Positions 9,201 through 17,895 of a stretch of 64,000 bases of DNA are shown in pieces; position 1 is the first letter of the stretch, and the number at the start of each line of letters is the position of its first letter. The DNA lies in assembly GCA_036397555.1 (NCBI GenBank), contig DASWIS010000008.1, positions 796,501 to 860,500 of the forward strand. The letters are read 5' to 3'. A model generated the notes under the pieces. The model saw only the letters and a list, made by a program, of their open reading frames with translations. It was not told where the DNA came from and did not search any database. Made by a program: the position numbers and the translations under genes. The DNA is from Candidatus Zixiibacteriota bacterium (GTDB lineage Bacteria; Zixibacteria; MSB-5A5; WJJR01).

Positions 9201-10190
9201 ATGACGCCCCGGCAATCAACCATGCGCTCCAAACGCAAACCACCGAGCCGTTCGGTACCGGCCGATCTGTCGCGGCTGAAACGTTACGACGTGTCGCGCC
9301 GACGCTCATTGGTACGCAAGGATCAGTTCGCAACGGCGCCCGCGCGTCGTGACACCATCGCCCGCTTTCTCGACAAACTGCCCCGGATTCTCAAGTCGGC
9401 GGATTGGACTCAACTGCTCGATCACATTGCCGAGGCAAAACGCCGCGGGAAACCGGTGTTTTGGTTGTTGGGCGCGCATGTGATTAAGTGCGGATTGTCC
9501 CCGGTCATTCTCGATCTGATGCGCTATGGGTTGGTCGATCTGATTGCGCTTAACGGCGCCGGCGCCATCCACGACCTGGAAATCGCATTCATTGGGCAGA
9601 CGTCGGAGGATGTCGCCGCCGGACTGAAGACCGGGCAATTCGGCATGGCCCGCGACACGGCGCGTTGGTTTGCAGGCGGCGTCGATCGGGCGAAGCAAAA
9701 CCAACTCGGATTGGGGGAGGGGTTGGGGCGGTTTATACGGGCGGAAAAGCCCCGCTGGAGACGCTTCTCCTTGCTTGCGGCGGCGGCTGAGTGGGACATA
9801 CCGGCCCTGGTCTTCCCCGCCATCGGAGCGGAGATCGTTGCCCAACATCCTGAGTTCGATGGCGCCGCGGTCGGAGAAGCCGGTCATATCGACTTTCGCC
9901 TGCTGGCGACAGAATGCCGCAAACTCCACCGGGGCGGGGTGGTATTACAGTTCGGGTCGGCGGTCATCCTGCCGGAGGTGTTCCTGAAGGCGCTGTCGGT
10001 GGCCCGCAACCAGCGCCGCGTCGAGGGCATCGTCACCGCGAATTTCGATATGATTCAGCACTATCGCCCATTGACCAATCTGGTCAGCCGTCCCACCAGC
10101 GGCTCCGGTCATGGTTACAGCTTCACGGGTCACCATGAACTGATGCTGCCGTTTCTGGCGTGGTCGTTGAAGTCGCGTCTCAAACTGTAG
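9201..10190 (+). CDS. Conserved protein, possibly deoxyhypusine-synthase-like
   Basis: I recognise this 329-residue protein as a conserved bacterial family but not one with a proven role. A basic N-terminal tail precedes an alternating alpha/beta core. Conserved-looking segments are FWLLGAHVIKCGL, ALNGAGAIHDLEIAFIG, TSEDV, HIDFRLL, LQFGSAVILPEVFLKA, NFDMIQHYRP and a C-terminal TGHHELMLPF. The GAGAIHD and GSAVILPEVF segments resemble the NAD-binding deoxyhypusine synthase fold; this is inference from memory of the family. No eIF5A-like partner lies nearby. The ATG at 9201 was chosen because an upstream in-frame ATG (9153) lies inside the preceding gene. Confidence 0.65.
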   Translation: MTPRQSTMRSKRKPPSRSVPADLSRLKRYDVSRRRSLVRKDQFATAPARRDTIARFLDKLPRILKSADWTQLLDHIAEAKRRGKPVFWLLGAHVIKCGLSPVILDLMRYGLVDLIALNGAGAIHDLEIAFIGQTSEDVAAGLKTGQFGMARDTARWFAGGVDRAKQNQLGLGEGLGRFIRAEKPRWRRFSLLAAAAEWDIPALVFPAIGAEIVAQHPEFDGAAVGEAGHIDFRLLATECRKLHRGGVVLQFGSAVILPEVFLKALSVARNQRRVEGIVTANFDMIQHYRPLTNLVSRPTSGSGHGYSFTGHHELMLPFLAWSLKSRLKL

Positions 10191-10198
10191 CGCGTTCA

Positions 10199-10227
10199 TT
10201 GTTCGGTTTCCACGAATCTGCTATAAT
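10199..10227 (+). promoter_or_regulatory. Sigma-70-type promoter upstream of ftcD
   Basis: A perfect TATAAT box lies at 10222-10227, 17 bases after a weak -35 element TTGTTC at 10199-10204. The start codon of ftcD is 35 bases downstream. It occupies the first real gap after a long co-directional run, so a new transcription unit probably begins here. Confidence 0.55.
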
Positions 10228-10261
10228 ATCGGGCTGCGCCTGAGCCGGCGTTCACTTTGCC

Positions 10262-11221
10262 ATGAGTGCCATCGTCGAGTGCGTTCCCAACTTCTCCGAG
10301 GGGCGTCGTCCGGAGATCGTCGATGCCATTGCCGGAGCGATCAGTGGCGTCGCCGGAGTCGCCCTGCTGGACCGGCACATGGATGCCGATCACAATCGTT
10401 GCGTGATCACCTTCGCCGGCGAAGCCGATGCGGTCGCAGAGGCCGCCTTTCGCGCAGCAGAACGCGCCGGGGAATTGATCGACATGCGGGTCCACCGGGG
10501 CCTGCATCCGCGCATGGGCGCGGCCGATGTCGTACCGTTTGTTCCGATCCGCGATGCAACGACGTCCGATTGCGTTTCGCTCGCGCGCCGCGTCGGGCAG
10601 CGCATCGGCGACGAGCTTGGCACTCCGGTCTATCTGTATGGCCGTGCGGCGACCTCCGAGTCCCGTCGAGAACTCTCCGATGTGCGTTCAGGCGAGTACG
10701 AAGGTTTGTTGGAGGCGATCCGCACCGACCCTGATCGCCGCCCCGACTTCGGGCCCGCCGAGTTGAATCGCAAATCGGGCGCGACCGCGGTCGGCGTCCG
10801 GCCACCGCTGGTAGCATTCAATGTTTATCTGAATACCGGCAGGGTCGAGGTCGCCGATGCTATCGCCCGCGCCATCCGTTTTTCCAGCGGCGGACTGCGG
10901 CATGTCAAGGCGCTGGGACGTCCGGCGCCGTCGCGTCACGGTACGCAGGTCACGATGAATCTGACCGATGTCTGGGAGACCCCGATTTACCGGGTTTTCG
11001 CCATGATTAAAAACGAGGCCGCGCGATGGGGCGTCCAAATCACCAGTTCGGAGATCGTGGGGCTGGCTCCCGCCCGGGCACTCTTCGATTGCGCCGCCGC
11101 AAACTTGCAGTTGGAAGGGGATGTGCTGGACCGCGTCCTCGAGGAGAGAGTCCGCCGACTGTTGTCCGAGGAAATCGCGCCGCTGGACGCCGATCACTCA
11201 ATGCACACACCGGCCAACTGA
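10262..11221 (+). CDS. ftcD: Glutamate formimidoyltransferase (stand-alone)
   Basis: The 319 residues match the formiminotransferase N- and C-terminal subdomains: VECVPNFSEGRR at the start, LLDRHMDADHNR with its paired acidic/His residues, HRGLHPRMGA (catalytic His region), and FNVYLNTG opening the second subdomain at about residue 184. The cyclodeaminase domain of the mammalian bifunctional enzyme is absent, and no histidine-degradation genes lie nearby. The family moves a formimino or formyl group between glutamate and tetrahydrofolate; stand-alone forms have been shown to process 5-formyl-THF, which would fit the folate-dependent purine genes upstream. A promoter precedes it. Confidence 0.9.
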   Translation: MSAIVECVPNFSEGRRPEIVDAIAGAISGVAGVALLDRHMDADHNRCVITFAGEADAVAEAAFRAAERAGELIDMRVHRGLHPRMGAADVVPFVPIRDATTSDCVSLARRVGQRIGDELGTPVYLYGRAATSESRRELSDVRSGEYEGLLEAIRTDPDRRPDFGPAELNRKSGATAVGVRPPLVAFNVYLNTGRVEVADAIARAIRFSSGGLRHVKALGRPAPSRHGTQVTMNLTDVWETPIYRVFAMIKNEAARWGVQITSSEIVGLAPARALFDCAAANLQLEGDVLDRVLEERVRRLLSEEIAPLDADHSMHTPAN

Positions 11222-11319
11222 TGATCGACAAATCGACCCGGAACCCAATCACACATTGGCGAGTTTAAGAACTGGCCGATCCGAGATTCCCCATCCGGCA
11301 TGAGAGGACTCTCCCGCAT

Positions 11320-13176
11320 ATGTTCCTGAAACGCGCAATCATGTTGTGCCTCGTGGCTTCCTGGGCCGCAGACGCCACGGCCGCTGTCGACGCCGCCTAC
11401 CAACAGTCGCTGATCGAGCGGGTCCGGCAACTCTTTCCATCACCGGCGACGACTCAGCCCGACAGCGACAATTCCGCCACGACAGTCAAGTGCGGCACGC
11501 CGCTGATACTGGAAGTCTGGCAGGCCTGGCCGGACCTGAACGAGGACACCCGGCGCATCCTCGGCGCGGCCATTCAACTGGAGCGTCCGGAACTCGACGA
11601 AATCTATGACACTCCCGATGGCCTGTTCCGGCTGCACTATTCGCGAACCGGAGCGGACTCTGTCGATATGACCGACGGAGTCGGCGCGGGCAATGTCCCC
11701 ATTTACGTGCTCAATTGCGCCGATCTGCTGACGGATGTCGTCGATGTGGAGATCGACCAACTCGGTTTCCGGTACCCGGTATCCGATTCGGTCGGAGCGC
11801 CGGGGGAGGATCCGCGATTCGATATCTATTTCATCGATTACAACCTCGGGCTCTACGGCCTGACCGTGCCCGATAACATCGTCAAGATGGGCGACGAGGA
11901 GTCGTTTTGGGCGACGTCCCACATGCGGATCCACAGCCAATTCCGCGACATCCCGCCGTATCGCAACAACCCCTACGACGCCATGGCCGTGACCCTGGCG
12001 CACGAGTTCCACCATTCCTCGCAGTGGACCTACGACGTGGGCGAGGCCGAAGTGCGCGGGGCCAGTTCCTACCCCTGGTTTTTGGAAGCGTCGGCCGTCG
12101 CGATGGAGGATTTCGTCTTTGACGATGTCAACGACTACTACGCATATCTCACATCGTTCTACGACAACCCGTGGATGTCTCTGCGCGTCTTTGCCAACAG
12201 CCCCACCGCGGAGGGCTTCCATCCCTATGCGAGCGCAGTCTTCTTCATCATGCTGGCGCAACGGTACGATCAGGTGATGCTCCGTGAAATGTGGGAAGAG
12301 TGCGGGGATGTCTCCGAATTCAACACGTTCGATGCGATTCGAACCGTCATGGGAACGCGCGGAACAACCTTCGAGGTCGAATGGGCCGAATTCCTGATCT
12401 GGAACTACTTCACCGGCGGCCGCAATCGCGCATGGGCCTACCAGGAAGGTCAAAGCTACCCGGAAGTTCCTCAGAACCTGCTGGCGCAATACGACACCTA
12501 TCCCATGGCCGACACGTCATCACTGATCGGTGCTCCGCGTTCCGTCGATGAACTGGCGGGCCAATACTTCATCTTCAGACCCCCGCCCACCGACACGTCG
12601 ATCACGTTCCGCACCCTCGTGACGCCGCGCAGCGCTTTCGATGAATGGATGGTCGTGACCGCCGGAATCAACGGGATCTCCAAGCCGATGATCACGTACA
12701 CGCAGGACATCTCCGCACCGATCGAGATTCCACACTGGGATACCTACGATGAGATCCTCATGGTCGTCTCGCCGTTTAAGGCCGACCCGCAGGAGGACGC
12801 ACTGACCCGGCGCCTCGACTACATTGTCGCCGTGGCCGACACCTTCGAGACCATCTCGCCACGGTCCGCTGTGTGGAAAGTCATCCCCAATCCGTTCCCC
12901 ATTGCAACCGGCTCAGCGGAAAAAATTCGCATTTACGTCGACCGCGCCTCAGCGGTCGAAGTCTCCATGGATATTTTCACGATCGATGGACGCCTGGTCC
13001 GGGGCGGCGAAAAAGATGGCATGCATGTTCCGGCGAACACGGGCCGCGTTTCGCTCGAGTGGGATGCCACCAACCGGGACAACGAGTTGGTCGCCTCCGG
13101 TGTCTATCTCGCCCTGGTGCGCATCGGCGACAAACGCGAAGTGGTCAAGCTCGCGGTTCGCAACGAGTCCGACTGA
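11320..13176 (+). CDS. Secreted MXAN_6640-like putative metalloprotease with FlgD-like C-terminal domain
   Basis: A 618-residue exported protein (signal peptide MFLKRAIMLCLVASWAADATAA). The central region has a zinc-protease signature HEFHH preceded by VTLA at about residue 228. A Glu in WFLEASA some 28 residues later is a possible third ligand, in the arrangement of the MXAN_6640 family. Downstream lies a beta-rich region. The last 95 residues form a FlgD/sorting-type Ig-like domain (NPFP, MDIFTIDGRLVR, LEWDATNRDNELVASGVY), which in related lineages marks proteins for surface display or type IX-like export. Its stop overlaps the next start. Substrate unknown. Confidence 0.78.
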   Translation: MFLKRAIMLCLVASWAADATAAVDAAYQQSLIERVRQLFPSPATTQPDSDNSATTVKCGTPLILEVWQAWPDLNEDTRRILGAAIQLERPELDEIYDTPDGLFRLHYSRTGADSVDMTDGVGAGNVPIYVLNCADLLTDVVDVEIDQLGFRYPVSDSVGAPGEDPRFDIYFIDYNLGLYGLTVPDNIVKMGDEESFWATSHMRIHSQFRDIPPYRNNPYDAMAVTLAHEFHHSSQWTYDVGEAEVRGASSYPWFLEASAVAMEDFVFDDVNDYYAYLTSFYDNPWMSLRVFANSPTAEGFHPYASAVFFIMLAQRYDQVMLREMWEECGDVSEFNTFDAIRTVMGTRGTTFEVEWAEFLIWNYFTGGRNRAWAYQEGQSYPEVPQNLLAQYDTYPMADTSSLIGAPRSVDELAGQYFIFRPPPTDTSITFRTLVTPRSAFDEWMVVTAGINGISKPMITYTQDISAPIEIPHWDTYDEILMVVSPFKADPQEDALTRRLDYIVAVADTFETISPRSAVWKVIPNPFPIATGSAEKIRIYVDRASAVEVSMDIFTIDGRLVRGGEKDGMHVPANTGRVSLEWDATNRDNELVASGVYLALVRIGDKREVVKLAVRNESD

Positions 13177-13721
13177 TGCCGCACCTGCAGCGTCTCGCCC
13201 GCAGCGGCGGGATTCTGGCCGCCGCTTTGGTCCTGGGGTACCCGCTCATTGCCGTTCCCAATGTCGAGCCCCTCACGCTCGCCTTCTTCGCGGTCGGGTG
13301 CGCTGAGGGGCCGCTGTGGGGTCTGTTTGTCGCGCTCGTCGGTGAGAGCGTGTTTGCGGCCTTTCATCCCATGGGTCCCGCCATCGCTCCGGTGTGGCTG
13401 GCGCAGGTCATGGGAATGGGGATCGTCGGCGTGCTCGGTGGTTGGTCGCGTCCGCTGTGGCGTGGTGCGTGGCATCGCGGCGCATGGACAGTCCGCGCCG
13501 CGTGGGTCGGCGTGCTCGCCACGCTGGTTTTCGATGGGCTGACCAATTTCGCGTTTGCGATCGCGATCGGGCCGTTTGTCCCGGTCATGATCGCCGCCAT
13601 TCCGTTCGCTGCGGTTCATGCCGGATCAAATGCGTTGCTGTTTGGGTTGTTCTTCCCCATTCTCCAGCGATGGCTCCTGCGGCCGACGAGCGTCGTGGCG
13701 CATTCCGTTCCGTCGCCGTGA
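13176..13721 (+). CDS. ECF-transporter S-component-like membrane protein
   Basis: A 181-residue very hydrophobic protein with about five or six membrane segments (roughly 10-30, 36-57, 66-88, 107-130, 134-160). The pattern PNVEPLTLAFFAVGCAEGP, a Gly-rich third segment (ALVGESVFAAFHPMGP) and LAQVMGMGIVG resemble the substrate-binding S components of energy-coupling-factor vitamin transporters. The ATG at 13176 overlaps the preceding stop (TGATG). Its own stop overlaps the GTG of the beta-barrel gene, suggesting the two are made together. No EcfA/EcfT genes are nearby, so the transporter assignment is tentative. Confidence 0.55.
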   Translation: MPHLQRLARSGGILAAALVLGYPLIAVPNVEPLTLAFFAVGCAEGPLWGLFVALVGESVFAAFHPMGPAIAPVWLAQVMGMGIVGVLGGWSRPLWRGAWHRGAWTVRAAWVGVLATLVFDGLTNFAFAIAIGPFVPVMIAAIPFAAVHAGSNALLFGLFFPILQRWLLRPTSVVAHSVPSP

Positions 13722-15673
13722 CGGTCCGCGGATGCCGTGCCGTTTGTGCGGCAATTGCGGCCATCGTGGCGCTTCTTGCCTCCCGCGTTTCCGCGCAGTC
13801 CCCATCGCTGCTGAATGCCTTCGCCGCCGATTCGACGGCGCAGAAGGACACGGCGCACGCGCCGGTGATCGCAGTCTCACGTTTCTCATTTCAGCCGATA
13901 TCCGAGGCAGAGACGCCGAGTCGCCGCCGCTTGCGAGCGCGCTTGTCGGGGCCGCCGTGGCTGCTGCCGTCACCAGCGGCAACGGGGGGCGGTGATCTGG
14001 CCGACTGGATACAGCTTCTTCCGGGATACGATGTCGACGATGCGCCCGGTGTCGGACAAAGCCGCTTCTATACTCACTGGGGGATCGCGCCGCGTGAAGG
14101 GGGCTGGTCGGTCGATGGTGCGCCCCTGCATTGGCAGCGATTGTCGATCCCGCAGCGCGCCCAATTCGATCCTGTCATCGTGCCGTCGTTCATTTTCCAT
14201 CAGTACAATGTGAGCGACGCCGTTATCCTCGAACGCGACACCCTGTGGGAGCATCCGGCGCGTTCGTCGTATTTCTATCGCCAGGGCGACTTCGCCGACA
14301 CGTATTCGGAAGGACGCTTTCGCCGTGTCCTGGGCGGCCGCCTGGGAATCGACCTCGATTTCACCTTCTTCGACAGCGAGGGACGCTACCTCTCGGACAA
14401 TCGCGACACGCGCCATCTGCGCGCACAGTTGGTCGCGCCGTTGTCATCGGCGGTCATGTGGCGCTACCAGTTCACACAATTCCGCGACAAGACACGCATC
14501 GTGATGCCGGAATCGCCCAGCCCGCTCTCGCAACTGGCTCCGCGACGCGATGATCTGCTCTGGCAGATGGATGTCGATCTGTACCGCCCGGAGCCGCTCG
14601 GATCGGCAGGCGGGTGGAGGGGCGGCCTGCAGATCCAGTCGGGAAAACAGTCATTGCGTGATGCGCTGCACGGTTTTCGCAATGGAAGCAAAGACCAGCG
14701 CTGGACGCTGCATGCTCAGACCGAACTCGTCGGGTGGCAGCTCGATGCCGAGACGGGATACGAACGTCTCGACGTCGAAGAGACACTCCACGAGCGTTGG
14801 CGCGGACGGATCACCGCCGGGCGTACCGCCACGATCGCCGAACAGTGGTTGGGCGCGGCATCGGTATCCGCCACCGAGTACGACACCGACCCCTTGGGCG
14901 TCGAGCTTCAGGCATCAATCGGACCCGCTGCCCAAACTCTATGGTTCATCCCGACCGTCCGGGTCGAGCGTACACGTGTCATGCCGACACTCTATGACCG
15001 CCACCGTCCCGCAACAGACTCCCTGACGGCCGTCAGCGGGTTTTCCAGTATCATCGTCTACGGCGAATCCGGGGATCCGTCGCTGGAGCCGCAATGGAAC
15101 AACATGGTCAGTGCCTATTGGACGCTGGGAGACGCCAAAGGCGGCGGTCGCGCCCTGGTTCTCGAAGGGCGAAGCGCCTACATCGAGAATTACACCGCTT
15201 GGCAGGACATCTCATCGACGGACGACTCGATCCGCTACGCTCCGTTGGGTCACGATGCACGCACCCATGGTTTCGGCGCCGCCCTGCGCTCGGGGAGTGC
15301 CGCCGGGTTTCGCATGACGCTTCACTACGCCGCGCAATACGCCGAACAAACCAATGGGCAGCGGCTCGCGGGCTATTTCCCGCACAAGGCGAGCGCGATT
15401 CTCAACTGGCATCGGGACTCGCTGTCGTGGGATGTCACGACCGATGCCAATGTCGTTGCGGTGTGGTGGTATGGGGACCGTCGCATCGATCCGACACTGT
15501 ATGAATCGCCGCATGTCTTCCGCATCGATCTGGCGGGATCGGCGACGCTGCACACGTTTACGTTTTATTATACGGTGCAGAACCTGTTTAACTTTCGGTA
15601 TCGGACGCGCGTGGAGTATCCGATGACCGGGCGCACGATGCGCTTCGGACTCGACTGGCGATTCCTGGACTGA
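13718..15673 (+). CDS. TonB-receptor-like outer-membrane beta-barrel protein
   Basis: The 651-residue protein has a signal peptide (VTVRGCRAVCAAIAAIVALL, ending SRVSAQ) and a plug-like region at about 85-150 (DWIQLLPGYDVDDAPGVGQS, then GWSVDGAPLHW). A long series of amphipathic strands follows, with periodic Tyr/Trp/Arg turns typical of a TonB-dependent receptor barrel, ending GRTMRFGLDWRFLD. No clear TonB box is visible. I chose the GTG at 13718 because it couples to the upstream stop (GTGA) and starts directly at the signal peptide; the in-frame ATG at 13670 would place a hydrophilic tail before it. Paired with an S-component-like gene, it could import a cofactor. Confidence 0.7.
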   Translation: MTVRGCRAVCAAIAAIVALLASRVSAQSPSLLNAFAADSTAQKDTAHAPVIAVSRFSFQPISEAETPSRRRLRARLSGPPWLLPSPAATGGGDLADWIQLLPGYDVDDAPGVGQSRFYTHWGIAPREGGWSVDGAPLHWQRLSIPQRAQFDPVIVPSFIFHQYNVSDAVILERDTLWEHPARSSYFYRQGDFADTYSEGRFRRVLGGRLGIDLDFTFFDSEGRYLSDNRDTRHLRAQLVAPLSSAVMWRYQFTQFRDKTRIVMPESPSPLSQLAPRRDDLLWQMDVDLYRPEPLGSAGGWRGGLQIQSGKQSLRDALHGFRNGSKDQRWTLHAQTELVGWQLDAETGYERLDVEETLHERWRGRITAGRTATIAEQWLGAASVSATEYDTDPLGVELQASIGPAAQTLWFIPTVRVERTRVMPTLYDRHRPATDSLTAVSGFSSIIVYGESGDPSLEPQWNNMVSAYWTLGDAKGGGRALVLEGRSAYIENYTAWQDISSTDDSIRYAPLGHDARTHGFGAALRSGSAAGFRMTLHYAAQYAEQTNGQRLAGYFPHKASAILNWHRDSLSWDVTTDANVVAVWWYGDRRIDPTLYESPHVFRIDLAGSATLHTFTFYYTVQNLFNFRYRTRVEYPMTGRTMRFGLDWRFLD

Positions 15674-15685
15674 CAACGGACAACC

Positions 15686-16060
15686 ATGATGTCTCACATC
15701 CACGGCATACGCGGCGCAATCCAGGCGAGTGAAAACTCGGTTGCCGCCATCAAATCGGCGACGCAATCCTTGTTGCGCGCGATGATGGACGACAACGGCC
15801 TGACGGTCGACGACATCATTTCGGCGTTCTTCACCATGACCATCGATCTGAATGCCGACTATCCGGCGGCGGCGGCGCGCGCCATGGGATGGACCGCCGT
15901 GCCGCTGTTGGACGCACAGGAACTGGAAGTCCCCGGCGGACTCCCGCGCGTGATTCGTGTGCTTCTCCATGTGCGGTCGACCCGAGTTCGGGATCAGATC
16001 CAGCACATCTATATCGGCGCCGCTGAAGCCCTGCGTCCCGATCTGCACAATCCAGCGTGA
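15686..16060 (+). CDS. aroH: Chorismate mutase, AroH type
   Basis: Converts chorismate to prephenate for Phe/Tyr synthesis. The 124-residue length and signatures match the AroH (Bacillus) class and not the helical AroQ class. RGAI near residue 9 supplies the first active-site Arg, the QELEVPGGLPRVIRVLLH segment supplies the Glu and second Arg, and HIYIGAAEALRPDL supplies the Tyr and final Arg. A tyrA-type dehydrogenase starts 4 bases after the stop, so prephenate would be passed straight to it. Confidence 0.93.
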   Translation: MMSHIHGIRGAIQASENSVAAIKSATQSLLRAMMDDNGLTVDDIISAFFTMTIDLNADYPAAAARAMGWTAVPLLDAQELEVPGGLPRVIRVLLHVRSTRVRDQIQHIYIGAAEALRPDLHNPA

Positions 16061-16064
16061 TCCG

Positions 16065-16964
16065 ATGCCGACCACACGCCGCCGCACATTCGGGAAACGG
16101 CGCGCGTCTGCGCGTTTGCTGCGCGGCCGGACCGTCGGCGTGATCGGCCTCGGTCAGATCGGCGGCTCGATCGTCCGTCGACTCTCGGGGTTCAGAAATC
16201 GACTGAATCTCCTGGGGCACGACCGCGACCGACGACTGGCGGCGCGCGCGCGGCGATTCTGCCGTTGGCGCGCGGACATCGACGATTTGATTTCCCAATC
16301 GGACGTCATTATTGTCGCGGTGCCGGTGCCGACGAGTATCGCTCTGCTGGCTCTGATCGCCGCGTCGGCGGCGAAACGGATCTCCGGTCGGCTGATCGTC
16401 ATGGATGTCGGCACCGTCAAGGCGCCTGTCATTCGCGAAGCCCGGAGACACCGGGCTGCATTCGATTTTGTCGGGCTGCACCCGTTTGCCGGGACCGAGA
16501 AGTCTGGTTGGAAAAGCGCCCACGAGGACTTGTTCGTCGGCAGAACCATTGCGTTGTGCGGCCCCCCACGATCCGCCGCCACTGCAGTTGCCTCCGAACT
16601 GATTGCCCTCCTTGACGGCGTCCGCTGGCGAGTCGATGCTGCAGCCCACGATCGCCTCGTGGCCTTGTCGATCGGCCTGCCGCATGTGCTGGCCTATGCC
16701 GCCGCCGGGATGCCGGAAGCCGCACTGCTCTCCGAGGGTCCGCAGGCCGGGTCGTGGCCGTCGCTGACGCGCGTGGCGGCATCGGATGCGGGCATGGTCG
16801 CGGGGTTTCTGTCGACCAACGCGACAGTGCAGCGCCGAATGATCAAACAATTCCGAAGGCGGCTCGACCTGATCGACGGGCTGCTGCGATCACACGATGT
16901 GAGCATGCTGGAGAAAACACTCAAGGCCTGGGGAAGGAAGACTGCGCACCGTGAGCCACGATGA
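16065..16964 (+). CDS. tyrA: Prephenate dehydrogenase family protein
   Basis: A 299-residue NAD(P)-dependent dehydrogenase acting on prephenate or arogenate in tyrosine synthesis. A basic tail is followed by a Rossmann motif VGVIGLGQIGGSI at about residue 25. Then come the SDVIIVAVPVPT strand, VMDVGTVKAPV, and the characteristic HPFAGTEKSGW active-site segment (family HPMAGTE). The C-terminal half is helical and holds LSIGLPHVLAYA. The ATG at 16065 was chosen because it begins right after aroH; an upstream in-frame ATG lies inside that gene. The 3' end overlaps the next gene by 14 bases. Confidence 0.92.
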   Translation: MPTTRRRTFGKRRASARLLRGRTVGVIGLGQIGGSIVRRLSGFRNRLNLLGHDRDRRLAARARRFCRWRADIDDLISQSDVIIVAVPVPTSIALLALIAASAAKRISGRLIVMDVGTVKAPVIREARRHRAAFDFVGLHPFAGTEKSGWKSAHEDLFVGRTIALCGPPRSAATAVASELIALLDGVRWRVDAAAHDRLVALSIGLPHVLAYAAAGMPEAALLSEGPQAGSWPSLTRVAASDAGMVAGFLSTNATVQRRMIKQFRRRLDLIDGLLRSHDVSMLEKTLKAWGRKTAHREPR

Positions 16965-17895
16965 ATCGCCTGTTTCATCCGATTACCTGCCGGTCGTCTA
17001 CTTCGATGGTTCCTTCGTCGACATCGCCTCGGCCCGCATTCCGGTCACGACCCATGCGCTGCACTATGGTACCGGCGTATTCGAGGGAATTCGTTCGTAT
17101 GGAGACGGCGACCGCGCCTGGATATTCCGGGCCCGCGACCATTACGAGCGTTTACTGCGAAACGCCGCACTCTTGCAGATGGTGCCCCGGCACACGGTGG
17201 ATGAGTCAATTGGGCTGACGGTCGAACTCCTCCGTCGCAATGACGCCTGCGCTGACACCTACATTCGTCCGCTGCTCTACAACAACACCGAACACATCGG
17301 CGCAGGTCTGAACAGCGACTGCGCGCTGACCATCATGGCCGTCCGGTCCGCCCGTGCGCCGGCGCCGCGCGCCCCTCTGAGAACTGACTTCTCGCGTTGG
17401 CGGCGCTTTCCGAGTGCGTCATGTCCCGCCGGCGCGAAAATCACGGGCTTGTACATCAACTCCTCGCTGGCGAGGGGAGACGCCCAGGCGCGCGGCTACG
17501 ACCAGCCGATTCTGCTGACGACTGCGGGGCAGGTCTCAGAGGGATTTGGCGCCAATCTCTTTGCCGTCTTCGGGCGGCGGATCGTGACTCCGCCTCCGGA
17601 GGCCGACATTCTGGCTGGAATTACGCGCCGCACGTTACTGGATCACCTGGCCCGAATGCCCGACTACCGTGTCTCTGAAGAACACATCGATCCCGACGCG
17701 CTGACGTCCGCCGACGAGCTGTTTTTTTGTGGCACGGGAATGGAGATTACTCCGATCGGCAGCATCGGTGACGTCCCGATCGGCGATGGCGCCGTCGGTC
17801 CCGTTACGACGCGACTGGCGATCTGGTACCGCGCCGTCGTGACGCACGAAGTGGTTCCGGACTCCAGTCTGTACACCGCCGTTCACCGCGATTGA
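16951..17895 (+). CDS. ilvE: Branched-chain amino acid aminotransferase (class IV PLP enzyme)
   Basis: A fold-type IV aminotransferase of 314 residues, interconverting branched-chain amino acids and 2-oxo acids. Signatures are VTTHALHYGTGVFEGIR at about 31-47, the PLP-lysine region GAKITGLYINSS near residue 163, and SEGFGANLFAV around residue 203. A late FFCGTGMEITPI segment is the family's substrate-side loop. Translation starts at a GTG inside the end of the dehydrogenase gene. D-amino-acid transaminase and ADC lyase share this fold, but the N-terminal HYGTGVFEGIR motif favours BCAT. The stop overlaps the next start. Confidence 0.87.
   Translation: MSHDESPVSSDYLPVVYFDGSFVDIASARIPVTTHALHYGTGVFEGIRSYGDGDRAWIFRARDHYERLLRNAALLQMVPRHTVDESIGLTVELLRRNDACADTYIRPLLYNNTEHIGAGLNSDCALTIMAVRSARAPAPRAPLRTDFSRWRRFPSASCPAGAKITGLYINSSLARGDAQARGYDQPILLTTAGQVSEGFGANLFAVFGRRIVTPPPEADILAGITRRTLLDHLARMPDYRVSEEHIDPDALTSADELFFCGTGMEITPIGSIGDVPIGDGAVGPVTTRLAIWYRAVVTHEVVPDSSLYTAVHRD

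Noticed and set aside
13394-13717. Longer N-terminus for the outer-membrane barrel protein
   Set aside because: It would overlap the upstream membrane protein gene in another frame and place an Arg-rich non-secretory stretch before a clear signal peptide.
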